Source: Nitrospira sp. | GTDB lineage: Bacteria; Nitrospirota; Nitrospiria; Nitrospirales; Nitrospiraceae | DNA length: 64,000 bases | Direction: 5' to 3' | Assembly: GCA_037045225.1 (NCBI GenBank) | Contig: JBAOHZ010000009.1 | Span: 1,116,001-1,180,000, forward strand | Position numbers and translations under genes: made by a program | Part shown: positions 28,573 to 37,985 of the stretch, piece after piece | Layout of the letters: every line of letters begins with the position of its first letter | How positions within the stretch are numbered: position 1 is the stretch's first letter | Notes under the pieces: generated by a model | Database searches by the model: none | The model's input: only the letters and a program-made list of their open reading frames with translations | What the model was told of the DNA's origin: nothing

Positions 28573-30345
28573 GTGGGCCGACCCGCCGGTTCGACCGTGA
28601 GCGCCGGGCGAAAACCACGGCTTGCGCCGCGCCTGCTCATCGTCCCTCTGCTCTGCCTCCTCACCTTTAGCCACCTGCTCCCAGCGGCAGCCCGTTCGTT
28701 CGTGCTCAGCCGGTTCGATGTCGAACTCCAAGTCCTGTCCGGCGGAGACCTGCTGGTCACGGAGACCGTCAGTCCCCGTTTCGAAGGAGCGTGGAACGGA
28801 ATCGAGCGACTGATCCCCATCGAATATCGGACGCCGCAAGGCTTTAACTACAGCCTCCTGCTGGATCGCGTCACCGTCACGGATGACGCCGGAACACCGC
28901 TCAAAGTCGACAGCAGTCGAGAGCGGCACTACCGGAATTTCAGGATCTGGATTCCAGGTGCGACCGACGCCACCCGAACCTTCGTGCTGAAATACCGTGT
29001 CAGAAACGGACTGAAATTTTTCGAGGACCACGACGAACTCTATTGGAACGTCACCGGCGACGAATGGGATGTGCCCATCGAGCAGGCTTCCGTGCGGATC
29101 ATTCTCCCGCCGCAGACCACAGGCATCCGCGCCCAAGCCTTCACCGGAGCCTATGGCGCACGCGAGACCGCGGCCACCGTCGAGATCGTCGGGGCCGGCG
29201 TGTGGATGACCATGCCCCGTGCCCTCGGGTTTCGCGAAGGCCTCACGGCCGTCGTCGGCTGGGACAAGGGCATCGTGGCGGCCCCTACGGCCCTGGATCA
29301 GGCACAGACGTTCCTCGTGAGCAACTGGGCGTTGGGGATTCCCCTGCTCGTCTTCATCGTGATGTATCGGCTGTGGGCCACGCGAGGTAGGGACCCGCGA
29401 CTCCGGCCCATCACGGTCGTCTACGAACCACCGGATCGACTGACTCCCGCCGAAGCCGGCACACTCGTGGATGATAGTCCCGACACTCGCGACCTCACCG
29501 CCACCCTCGTCGATCTCGCTGTACGAGGCTATCTTCGAATTGCCGAGCAGAAGGCCGAACACTTGTTCGGCCTCTGGTCGAGTACCGACTATCGCTTTCA
29601 GCGCACCAAGCCTGCGCAGGAGTGGGCCATCTTGCCACCCTACGAGCGGCTCCTGCTGGAAGCGTTGTTCAGCGACAGCACCACCGAGGACGTCTCGCTG
29701 AGTTCGCTGGAACACCGCTTCTACAAATCCCTGCCCCCTATTCAGGACGCCATCTTCGAGTCGCTCCAACAACGGAAGTACTACGCGCAGCGCCCCGATC
29801 GAGTGAAGCAGGCATATCTCATCGGCGGGATTGTGTTGGGGATGCTGCTGACCGTGGCCCTCTCCGCGCTGGCCGGTCGGTGGGGCATGGCGCCGATGAC
29901 GTTCCTCTGGGCCGGTGTGCTGTCAGGGTTGATCGTGGTCGGGTTCGGCCGCATCATGCCGGCTCGCACCCTGCAAGGCACCAGGGCCCTGGAGGGCGTC
30001 TTGGGATTCGAGGAATTCCTGACTCGCGTGGAAGCCGATCGTTTCGATCGAGTCGTGAAGACGCCGGAGCTGTTCGAGAAATTTCTCCCCTATGCGATGG
30101 CGCTCGGAGTGGAAAAGAATTGGGCACGAGCCTTTGAATCCATCGTGCTGACCTCACCCGTCTGGTATCAAGGCGTCAATCCGGGTGGATTCAACACCGG
30201 CGGGTTCACCAGCCGCATGGGCGACATGGCCACACGCGCCGGCTCCACCATGACGTCGGCCCCACGCAGCTCCAGCGGATCTGGATTCGGCAGAGGCGGA
30301 TCGTCAGGCGGCGGGTTCGGCGGCGGCGGTGGCCGGGGATTCTGA
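28573..30345 (+). CDS. DUF2207 membrane protein
   Basis: This 590-residue protein has a signal peptide (LLIVPLLCLLTFSHLLPAAA), a DUF2207 beta-sandwich (YDVELQ-type start, LKYRVRNGLKFFEDHDELYW, NVTGDEWDVPIEQASV), a helix near residue 255, and a cytoplasmic domain with PPDRLTPAEAGTLVDD and ATLVDLAVRGYLRI. A second helix pair follows, then a glycine-rich tail (GGSSGGGFGGGGGRGF), all standard. No ATG is in position: the GTG at 28573, one base after the lemA stop, was chosen. The protein forms the usual LemA-DUF2207 pair. Confidence 0.93.
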   Translation: MGRPAGSTVSAGRKPRLAPRLLIVPLLCLLTFSHLLPAAARSFVLSRFDVELQVLSGGDLLVTETVSPRFEGAWNGIERLIPIEYRTPQGFNYSLLLDRVTVTDDAGTPLKVDSSRERHYRNFRIWIPGATDATRTFVLKYRVRNGLKFFEDHDELYWNVTGDEWDVPIEQASVRIILPPQTTGIRAQAFTGAYGARETAATVEIVGAGVWMTMPRALGFREGLTAVVGWDKGIVAAPTALDQAQTFLVSNWALGIPLLVFIVMYRLWATRGRDPRLRPITVVYEPPDRLTPAEAGTLVDDSPDTRDLTATLVDLAVRGYLRIAEQKAEHLFGLWSSTDYRFQRTKPAQEWAILPPYERLLLEALFSDSTTEDVSLSSLEHRFYKSLPPIQDAIFESLQQRKYYAQRPDRVKQAYLIGGIVLGMLLTVALSALAGRWGMAPMTFLWAGVLSGLIVVGFGRIMPARTLQGTRALEGVLGFEEFLTRVEADRFDRVVKTPELFEKFLPYAMALGVEKNWARAFESIVLTSPVWYQGVNPGGFNTGGFTSRMGDMATRAGSTMTSAPRSSSGSGFGRGGSSGGGFGGGGGRGF

Positions 30346-30376
30346 CCGCCGGCGATTCATGTGGCCACCGGCAGAC

Positions 30377-33300
30377 TCAACGGCGCACCGGCTTCTGCAC
30401 GACGGAGAGCTCGGTGCCGGGAGGGAAGGCCGAACCCAACTGAATCTTCCGTGAGGGCCCACGCAACGTCACCCGCATCTTCTGCCCGTCCCATTGCCAT
30501 GTGATGGACCCGCCGGGAAGGGCGAGACTCGATACCGCCATCGGTTGTGACAGCCAGGCCGGAATAATACCGGCGCCGACCACCACCGTCGGCTCCGCCG
30601 CTGCTTCATCGAGATAGGCCAGCATGTCCTGCTGCAATAACAGCAGCAACGCCGCCGTTTCATAGTCCGGCGAGACGGCGGTTTCGTTGTGCCAACCTCG
30701 CGCGTATTGCCACCCATCCGCCACTTCATCCTGCGTCGGCCGAGGCGCATCCCAGGTATACAGGCCCGGCGACGCCTGATGACTCCAGAGCTGATGAAGC
30801 ACCGTCCAGACCGCTTCCGGTCGGCCAAACCGCAATGCCCGGTGCGCCTGAGTCAGTTGGGTGGCCGCCGTCGGGGACACCGCAGGAGGCCGATACGTCG
30901 TGATCGGTTGCCCCAACGGATGACGTCGTGACGCGGAACCGGCCAATGAACGCAGGCTGACCGGTATGGTAACGCTGTCCGGCGAGCCGTTTGGAAATTG
31001 CCGCTGCCAACTCTCTTCCAACTCCCGGGCATGCTGTCGCCAGCGAGCCGCCGGTTGACGCTTTCCCAGCCGCTCGGCGAATTCAGCAGCAGCCAGCAAG
31101 CCGCGATAGCTGACCGCATTCACATAAAAGAGCGGCCAGTCTTCTCCGACGCGGCCGACAATCAGGCCGTCCTGCGCCGGTTGAGCCAGCAACGCCGTCC
31201 TGGTCTGCCGACCGTGGTTGAAGTCATGGGGAGAAGGAATCCAATAGGGTTCCACCAGTGGTGCCCGGGCCGTCAACATCCCCTCGATACGCTGGGCTTT
31301 CCGGAGAATGTGCGGCCAGAGCCACTGGTCGTGCACCGGATCCGCAATGTAGGAGGCCGACTCAGTCAACGCCCAGATGGCCAATCCAGGGGCATCGGCC
31401 TCGGGGCCGGAGCCACCGGCAAAATCATGCGAGGCCAGAAATTGCGAGAGAACCCGACTGACGTGGGGATCACCGGCCCGCGTCAGCGCCGCCGTAATGT
31501 ACGAACCCTGTCGATGCCAGGCACGATAAAAAAACGTGGGATCGCCGGGTCGGGTTTCATCCTCGACGAGACTCATCATGAGGTGCGCGGTTTGTGCATC
31601 CATGGAGGTCTGCAGGCGAGGCTCGGGCAGCGCAAGACGCGCACGCTTCGGCAAATGCGTGTAGTAATTCCGGCTGTCGACGGGAGGCTGTATATCGGAT
31701 ACCACCACACGAACCTCGCCGTCGGGTCCTGCTGAAGGCGCCGCAAACTTCATGCGGGCATATCCCCAGCCCGTCTCGCCATTCCAGGATTTGGCCGGTG
31801 ACTGCGCGATCATCCAGTCGGACGTATTCTCATCTCCCAGGGTGATCGCATCGGGCGTAGGCGTGGCTTTCACCGCCCACCGGTGATTGATGCCAACCTG
31901 CGTCCCGTCAGAGTCCAACACCGTCACCGGACCTCCAGACGGGCCCACGCTTCGAATGACAACCGCGGGAATATAAGTCGTGTAATTTTTGAACCGCAGC
32001 TCCCAATGCGTGGCATCCAAGCGCGACCAGGTTGCCTGATAATAGGGTGTCTGCGTCACGATGGCCGGAATGTTCGGATGCGTCGAGGGCGCGAATCGCT
32101 GCTGGATATCGCTGAGCGGCACCGTCTGGCTGGTCACGACCGGCAATCCGTCGGCATCGCAGAGCCAGAGCGAGACACCGAAACTGGGGACATGCGGGCT
32201 GAAGTCTCCGCCCGGCTCGTGATAGGCCGCGCCACCCTCGGGAGCGCCCGGCAGCGCCAGCGGCACATGCCCCACCGAGCGGGGCCAGAGTCGATCCGGA
32301 TCTTTCTGCATCATGTTCGTCATCAGCTCACGCTGCGGCGTAAACTGCGTCGCCGAGCGCGTGGCCTCCTGAAACTGTTGCCAGTTGTTCAGGCCGGCAC
32401 AGAGCGCGAGCAACGCGGCCAGACCCACCACCACCCGACGGCCTGGACTGATAGCCCCCAAGGCGGCAACGGCAAGGAGGAGGGGAAGAAAATTCAGGCT
32501 GTAGACGAACGTTTCCTCTCCATAGAGGAGGTGCAGCAGCATCTCAAACCCCAGCAGGCCGGCCAGAACGAGGCGGAACCGAAGATGCTGCTTGAGGGTG
32601 ATCAGCCGCCACAGCCCATTCAACAGCAAGGCCGACCAGAGCCCGACGGCCAGCAGCCCCAGCGGCCCGGACGATCCCGGGCGAGAAAATTGAAACGTCA
32701 GCCGTTCGGACAGGCGAAACGAATCGGTCTTGGCCTGGGTGTACGCATCGTCTTTCATGAATCGGACATCCGGAGCAACCATCGTGTGGAAAATGATGGA
32801 GGACAGGACGTTGGCCACGCCCCCGGATTGAGGATGATTGATGAACTCCGTTTCTTCCCGATGGCCGATAAAAAATTCCGCCGTGGGAAAGATGAACTTC
32901 TGCACGCCCCAGAGCAGGACCACCACACACAACGCATTAACGGAGAGTTGCACCGCCTGCTTCCAGGGCCATCGAACCAACGTCACCAGTAGGCCTGCCA
33001 TCCAGTTCGTCACGGTAAAGCTGAGCGTCAGCGCACTCGCGATCACATAGGCCGTGGCGCCGAACGGCCGCTGTTCAGCACACAACAGCAGTACGAGAGC
33101 CAGCATGATCGAGAGCGAGCCCCAGGAATAGGAATTGGGCACCGGAAACCAGAACAGCGCCGAGGCGCTGCAGAGCCCGAGCAGCGTAAAGACCGACGCA
33201 TCCGGCCTGCGACAACCAAGCAAGCGGAACAGCAGGTATGACGTCCCGGCCCATAGCCCGCCGATCACGCCGCTCACGAGCACCACCGCGCGAAGCGGAG

Positions 33301-33667
33301 TGGTCGCCAAACCATGTTTCAGCAGGTAGACCGGAATGAACGTGAGCAAGGAGAACAACGGGTGGACCGACGTCCGATAGTGGTCATCATGCACACGGGT
33401 CATGTTCGAGATTTCTCGCAGCGTATCGGCTTCGAACCAAAAATCCATCGACTGAAACAAGAATGACGGCATGGATCGGGCGAGCAGCAGGCACGCGCCC
33501 GCAACGAAACTCGCCACCAACGCAGCCACGATCCAATCGATCCGATCCACAAGCACCGGCTGATCGGGCCGGCCGAGAGCGGGCGGAGCGTCCAAGCAGG
33601 CAGGCTCTGCGTCGGCCCCAGGGCGGGACAGCAACCGGAATCCATGATGAGTTTTGACCAGATCCAT
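30377..33667 (-). CDS. Large membrane protein: GT-C-like N-terminal half, soluble glycosidase-like C-terminal half
   Basis: The 1,096-residue product has roughly 11 hydrophobic helices in residues 40-450, with an early luminal loop MDFWFEADTLREISNMTR and DDHYRTSVHPLFSLLTF, a D-plus-H pattern as in mannosyl/arabinosyl GT-C transferases. Residues 450-650 are a soluble beta-rich stretch. The C-terminal 450 residues are helical with paired hairpins (SYITAALTRAGDPHVSRVL, LAIWALTESASYI, YVNAVSYRGLLAAAEFAERL), like an alpha/alpha toroid of a glycosidase or cyclase, and end in a small beta domain. Family not recognised. A shorter start at 33667 was preferred over 33700. It is convergent with DUF2207. 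Confidence 0.72.
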   Translation of the reverse strand: MDLVKTHHGFRLLSRPGADAEPACLDAPPALGRPDQPVLVDRIDWIVAALVASFVAGACLLLARSMPSFLFQSMDFWFEADTLREISNMTRVHDDHYRTSVHPLFSLLTFIPVYLLKHGLATTPLRAVVLVSGVIGGLWAGTSYLLFRLLGCRRPDASVFTLLGLCSASALFWFPVPNSYSWGSLSIMLALVLLLCAEQRPFGATAYVIASALTLSFTVTNWMAGLLVTLVRWPWKQAVQLSVNALCVVVLLWGVQKFIFPTAEFFIGHREETEFINHPQSGGVANVLSSIIFHTMVAPDVRFMKDDAYTQAKTDSFRLSERLTFQFSRPGSSGPLGLLAVGLWSALLLNGLWRLITLKQHLRFRLVLAGLLGFEMLLHLLYGEETFVYSLNFLPLLLAVAALGAISPGRRVVVGLAALLALCAGLNNWQQFQEATRSATQFTPQRELMTNMMQKDPDRLWPRSVGHVPLALPGAPEGGAAYHEPGGDFSPHVPSFGVSLWLCDADGLPVVTSQTVPLSDIQQRFAPSTHPNIPAIVTQTPYYQATWSRLDATHWELRFKNYTTYIPAVVIRSVGPSGGPVTVLDSDGTQVGINHRWAVKATPTPDAITLGDENTSDWMIAQSPAKSWNGETGWGYARMKFAAPSAGPDGEVRVVVSDIQPPVDSRNYYTHLPKRARLALPEPRLQTSMDAQTAHLMMSLVEDETRPGDPTFFYRAWHRQGSYITAALTRAGDPHVSRVLSQFLASHDFAGGSGPEADAPGLAIWALTESASYIADPVHDQWLWPHILRKAQRIEGMLTARAPLVEPYWIPSPHDFNHGRQTRTALLAQPAQDGLIVGRVGEDWPLFYVNAVSYRGLLAAAEFAERLGKRQPAARWRQHARELEESWQRQFPNGSPDSVTIPVSLRSLAGSASRRHPLGQPITTYRPPAVSPTAATQLTQAHRALRFGRPEAVWTVLHQLWSHQASPGLYTWDAPRPTQDEVADGWQYARGWHNETAVSPDYETAALLLLLQQDMLAYLDEAAAEPTVVVGAGIIPAWLSQPMAVSSLALPGGSITWQWDGQKMRVTLRGPSRKIQLGSAFPPGTELSVVQKPVRR

Positions 33668-34291
33668 TACGCGCCGAACCCCTCTGTACAAATGACCCAC
33701 GACGCGACCCCGAGAGACGCGCCAAGGACCGACGATTTATACGGAACAACTGAAGCCCGCTGTCGGCTTCGAGCGAGGAAAACCCGCCGAGAGGAGAAGC
33801 ATCCGTGCGGCGAGAATGTTCTCGTCTCGCTCTGCACTGGACCGGCTTGCGGCCGTCAGGGACGTACCCCTCCATAGCTAACGGAGCAATGCGCTGAGAT
33901 CAACCCTCCGCGCCAAAAGAATCGCTTCCACTCACAATTTTGTCTTCCTCCTCCTCACGAATCGCTCCACGACTGCGACAATGCGTCACAATCGAACAGA
34001 CTGCCAGGTCTCCATGCGCGCATCACACCTGCCCATGCGTCACATATTGAATATGACGAGAAGAGAAGGAGAATGTTTCCGGCCCCAGACATTTTTATTT
34101 GAGCAGACCCCCTCATGTCGCACTTTCAGCACTCGCCTGTTGGGACGACGACCTGGAGAAGGCCACGCCCAGCAGGGAGGAAGCCGAAGGCCATGGCCCG
34201 CCGCGCAATACGCAAATCTTCTTGAGCCTCACAATGAAGCGCCTATACTGACAAGCACAACTCCCACACTGGGCTCAGCCCCATCAATCGT
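33668..34291. other. Divergent intergenic region
   Basis: No gene is supportable in these 624 bases between two divergent genes. Two small palindromes are visible: CGAGAA-TG-TTCTCG at 33811-33824 and CATATT-G-AATATG at 34043-34055. Either could be an operator; neither matches a consensus I know. A regulator-binding site for the 34292 operon or the large membrane protein would be expected here. Confidence 0.4.
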
Positions 34292-35365
34292 ATGCAGACA
34301 CCCCCATCCCTCTCACGCCGTACGGCACTCACATGTGCGGCAGCCGCAGTCGGTTCCCTCGCCGTTTCTTCCTGGACAAGACTCGTGGACGGCTCTTCGC
34401 CGCTGGCATCACTCCTGAATCTTACCAACAGGGCCGAAGCCGGCATGATGCCCGAAGGCTCGCACACAACCATGGCGACAACTCAGCCACCGATAGCGAC
34501 GCGCTCGAATTTCCATGCGGTGTACGATGACCTGCGGGCCCGCGACCGGTTCTTCCTGTTTCTGCAGAACGTCTACCACCTCTATCCCGAAAGTCCGTTT
34601 CATCAATTGATCATCGACACGACCGGGGAATTGCGGTCCGACCAGGACATCTATCGCACATTGCAGGAGCGGCTTACCGGCATCAAACCCTTTCTCTCCG
34701 AAGTCACCTACGGCCTGCCCGCGCTCAAGAAACAACAAGCAGAGATGGCCCGCCAGACGGCGGATCTCCTCGGCAACACGCGCAGGCTCTCCGGCTATGT
34801 CGAGATCGGCACCACGGGACGTTACGCCAACGGACTCCGCAAGCTGATCCCGATCGACGGGCCGCTCTATATCGTGAACGATCTGGAGCCGGGTTTCTCG
34901 CCCAACGACATCGCCGAGCGCGGACAACTGACGACGCTCGGCGAGTACGTCCCGATGGGCGACTACGATCCATTCGACGGCAACCTGATTCCATCCGAAA
35001 GCGTCGACTTGGTGAGCAACTTCATCGGGTTCCACCACGCGCCGAAAGAGAAGCGGGCGCGCTTTATCGAGTCGGCTTGGCGGGTATTACGGCCCGGTGG
35101 ACGGCTGGTCGTGCGCGACCACGATGTCGATAGCCCTGAAATGGAGGCCTTCGTCGCCCTGGCGCATGACGTCTTCAATGCCGGGCTCCACATCAGCTGG
35201 GCAGACAACGCGGCACAGGTTCGGAACTTCACATCGGTCCCGCAGTTGGAGCAGGCGCTCGGCACGGTTGGATTTCAGAAATCCAACGCGATCGCCCTCC
35301 AGGCCCATGATCCGACGAAAAACACCTTGATGGTCTTTGTCAAACCCGGAAGCAGACCGCTGTAA
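34292..35365 (+). CDS. Methyltransferase-fold protein with a twin-arginine signal
   Basis: Residues 1-40 look like a Tat signal: SLSRRTALTCAAAAVGSLA with SRR followed by a hydrophobic run. After a linker, residues 170-330 show a class I SAM-methyltransferase pattern: YVEIGTTGRYANGLRK as a loose motif I, VDLVSNFIGFHHAP and VLRPGGRLVVRDHDVDSPE near motif III/IV. Motif I lacks the usual GxGxG, so SAM binding is uncertain. A Tat-exported methyltransferase would lack SAM in the periplasm, which is odd. It is first of a three-gene operon with an exported FAD oxidase and an unknown protein. No clear ribosome binding site precedes the ATG. Confidence 0.75.
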   Translation: MQTPPSLSRRTALTCAAAAVGSLAVSSWTRLVDGSSPLASLLNLTNRAEAGMMPEGSHTTMATTQPPIATRSNFHAVYDDLRARDRFFLFLQNVYHLYPESPFHQLIIDTTGELRSDQDIYRTLQERLTGIKPFLSEVTYGLPALKKQQAEMARQTADLLGNTRRLSGYVEIGTTGRYANGLRKLIPIDGPLYIVNDLEPGFSPNDIAERGQLTTLGEYVPMGDYDPFDGNLIPSESVDLVSNFIGFHHAPKEKRARFIESAWRVLRPGGRLVVRDHDVDSPEMEAFVALAHDVFNAGLHISWADNAAQVRNFTSVPQLEQALGTVGFQKSNAIALQAHDPTKNTLMVFVKPGSRPL

Positions 35366-35369
35366 CACG

Positions 35370-36857
35370 ATGTTCATCCCATATCGCCTCCTCGCGGCCC
35401 TGCTCATCTGCGCCCTTCCGACATCGCCCCTCGTTGCGACTGCGGGCCCCATCGTCAACGATGTCACACAGATCAATCCGATTGAGGTCGATCAGGTGGC
35501 CGTGCCGACCACCATCGACGAGGTGCGTACGCTCATTCGCACCCATCGCGGCCCCATCTCCATCGGCGGCGGCCACTTCAGTATGGGCGGCCAAACGGCG
35601 TCGGAGCACACACTGCATTTAGATATGCGCGGGCTGAACCACGTCGTCACATTTTCGCCGGAGTCGAAAACCATCACGGTGGAGGCGGGCATCACCTGGC
35701 GCGCGATTCAAGAGGTGATCGATCGGTCCAATCTGTCGCTAAAAATCATGCAGTCCTATTCCAACTTTACCGTCGGCGGATCGCTGAGCGTAAACGTGCA
35801 TGGACGCTATGTGGGACAGGGCCCGTTGATTGGGTCCGTTCGATCCATCAAGGTCGTGCTCGCCGATGGACAGTTGGTGGAGGCCAGTCCGACGGAGCGC
35901 CCCGAACTCTTTTTCGGCTGCATCGGAGGGTATGGCGGGCTCGGCGTGATCGTGGAAGCCACACTGAACTTAGCCGACAATCAGAAGGTCGAACGTCTGG
36001 TCGACCGCATGCCGGTGACGGCCTACCGGGACTATTTTGTCCGCCAGATCAAGCCGTCCAAGACCGCCATCTTTCACAACGGCGACATTTACCCGCCGGA
36101 CTACAACCAGGTGGTCGCCATCACCTGGGCATCAACGGACAAGAGCGTCACGGTCGAGGATCGCCTGATGCCCAAACAGAACCAGTATCCACTCGACCAA
36201 CTGGCTTCGTATTGGCTATCGGAAATGCCCCTCGGCAAGTCTTTGCGCCAACACGTCATTGATCCGCTCCGATTGCGCGGCGACGCGGTCGTGTGGCGCA
36301 ACTATGAGGCCAGTTACGACGTTCACCAGCTGGAGCCGCCGTCGAGGGAATCATCGACCTATGTCCTGGAAGAATATTTCGTCCCGGTGCAGCGGTTCGA
36401 TGAATTCGTGCCTAAGATGGCCGAAATTTTCACGCGCTACGATGCCAATATCCTCAACGTCTCTATTCGTCACGCGACGCCGGATCGTGGATCCCTCATG
36501 GCCTGGGCGCGCGAAGAAGTCTTTGCCTTCGTGATCTATTACAAACAGGGCACCAGGCCGCACGAGAAAACGGCAGTCGGCATTTGGACCCGCGAGTTGA
36601 TCGACGCCGTGTTGTCGGTCGGGGGCACCTACTACCTCCCCTATCAACTCCATGCGACGGAAGACCAGTTTCATCGGGCCTACCCGAGAGTCGCCGAATG
36701 GTTCAACCTGAAGCAGCGCCTCGACCCCGAGAATCGGTTTCGCAACAAACTGTGGGACAAGTATTACCATCCCACGATGGCGGCAGTCTCGTCCGTGGCC
36801 CAGCCATCGGTGGTCACCCCTTCAGCCGAAGACATAAAAAAAAACTCCGCGCATTGA
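35370..36857 (+). CDS. Exported FAD-linked oxidase (VAO/PCMH family)
   Basis: The 495-residue protein has a signal peptide (YRLLAALLICALPTSPLVA) and a PCMH-type FAD domain: ISIGGGHFSMGGQTA, TVEAGITWRAIQEVI, NFTVGGSLSVNVHGRYVGQG and GCIGGYGGLGVIVEATL. The substrate domain follows, ending RLDPENRFRNKLWDKYY, as in aldonolactone-oxidase/decaprenyl-phosphoryl-ribose-oxidase relatives. It starts four bases after the methyltransferase-like gene stops. Near its 3' end a run of nine A residues (36836-36844) precedes a downstream gene in the -1 frame. Exported flavin oxidases of this kind are unusual and the substrate is unknown. Confidence 0.9.
   Translation: MFIPYRLLAALLICALPTSPLVATAGPIVNDVTQINPIEVDQVAVPTTIDEVRTLIRTHRGPISIGGGHFSMGGQTASEHTLHLDMRGLNHVVTFSPESKTITVEAGITWRAIQEVIDRSNLSLKIMQSYSNFTVGGSLSVNVHGRYVGQGPLIGSVRSIKVVLADGQLVEASPTERPELFFGCIGGYGGLGVIVEATLNLADNQKVERLVDRMPVTAYRDYFVRQIKPSKTAIFHNGDIYPPDYNQVVAITWASTDKSVTVEDRLMPKQNQYPLDQLASYWLSEMPLGKSLRQHVIDPLRLRGDAVVWRNYEASYDVHQLEPPSRESSTYVLEEYFVPVQRFDEFVPKMAEIFTRYDANILNVSIRHATPDRGSLMAWAREEVFAFVIYYKQGTRPHEKTAVGIWTRELIDAVLSVGGTYYLPYQLHATEDQFHRAYPRVAEWFNLKQRLDPENRFRNKLWDKYYHPTMAAVSSVAQPSVVTPSAEDIKKNSAH
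36836..36844 (+). repeat. Nine-A homopolymer at the FAD oxidase / unknown-protein junction
   Basis: In the oxidase frame the run reads ATA AAA AAA AAC. One extra A, or a -1 slip here, would join the oxidase frame to the downstream gene, giving KKKLRALTAHTRS in place of the short KKNSAH end. A run this long is a known site for transcriptional slippage, frameshifting and sequencing error. Confidence 0.6.
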
Positions 36858-37816
36858 CCGCGCACACCCGTAGCAGGGATCAAACCTTCCTGACGCTCCC
36901 CGAATGGTACATCGTCTATAGCGCCGACGAGTTCGGCCGCTTCGTTCAAACACACTCCCCCAGCGACTTCCCCTACTTCAAAAGCATCCGGCAGTTCTGG
37001 TGTCTCTACCGACAAGTGCTTCGCGAAACGTGGAACGCCCCCTCCTTCAATTGGGGGTACCACGTGATGATCGGCGTGATCGGTTCGAGCTTTACCGCCG
37101 AATATCTTCTCAAGGGAACCTATGAACGTACGATCGGTGCCCTGACCACCTGGTGGGACTCAGAGGGCCCCTGGCAGGCCAGAACCAGGGAAGATCGGTT
37201 CATGCAAACCGTCGCCAAAGACTATTCCACCTTCATCCATACGACCCCCTGGTACGAATACCCGTTTTGGTCGAAACTGCAGCACCTGTGGAGCCTGACC
37301 GGTCCGGTCGAGGGAAGCGTGGTCCGCCGCTGGGAACGACGACTGGAGGGTACGATCGAGTTGCTGGTCAAGGCAGCCTGGGGCTGTACCATCGGCTTCG
37401 GCACGCAAGCGGGATACGATCCGGAGACGATGGAGATTCAGGCCTGGGTAGAGCAGGGGGCGGAAGATCTTACCAAGATGACTCCCGCCCTCAAGGTTGT
37501 GAGCGACCTCGGAGACCACTCGTATCTCGTCTCCCTCCCACGATACGAACCGTTCACACAGGCGGTGCAAACCCTCATCCGCCGCGATGCGCGGCTGGTT
37601 GAGGTTGCGGGCAACGCAGAAATTCTCATGACTATTATCGCGCCGCAGGAGTGGCAGGACCTCCATCACCTGGGCCTGCCGGTGTGTGAATGGACGATCC
37701 TTACCGAGCCAGAACGCAAGCGTGTGGCGCTGCTCGTGCCGATCGGCCGATTGCACGAGACGCTCCCCGCACTCGAACGCGACGGGCTCATCATCGACCA
37801 CCTGTATGACTTCTAG
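36854..37816 (+). CDS. Unknown conserved protein, possibly translated as a fusion with the FAD oxidase
   Basis: The frame is protein-like from RDQTFLTLPEWYIVYSADEF onwards and runs 320 residues, with FNWGYHVMIGVIGSSFTAEY, WAWGC-type aromatic stretches, and a C-terminal region with ERKRVALLVPIGRLHETLPAL. I recall a similar TLPEWYIVYS start in hypothetical proteins elsewhere but no function. The only start near the 5' end is TTG at 36854, overlapping the oxidase stop (TTGA), with no ribosome binding site. No signal peptide is present, so alone it would be cytoplasmic; as a slippage fusion it would be exported with the oxidase. Confidence 0.75.
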   Translation: MTAHTRSRDQTFLTLPEWYIVYSADEFGRFVQTHSPSDFPYFKSIRQFWCLYRQVLRETWNAPSFNWGYHVMIGVIGSSFTAEYLLKGTYERTIGALTTWWDSEGPWQARTREDRFMQTVAKDYSTFIHTTPWYEYPFWSKLQHLWSLTGPVEGSVVRRWERRLEGTIELLVKAAWGCTIGFGTQAGYDPETMEIQAWVEQGAEDLTKMTPALKVVSDLGDHSYLVSLPRYEPFTQAVQTLIRRDARLVEVAGNAEILMTIIAPQEWQDLHHLGLPVCEWTILTEPERKRVALLVPIGRLHETLPALERDGLIIDHLYDF

Positions 37817-37985
37817 CCGGAGGTCGACCCGAGCCTCACTTGAGAGACGCCATCCCCTCGTTTCAGCTTCAATAGAATTTGCTCGTGTCCCACGATGCGG
37901 AACGCCGCACACTTCTCGCACCGCGGAACAGACTCCAGGTAGAACGCAGTTGTTTCGAATCAGGCACTGTGGTGAGATGATCTCC

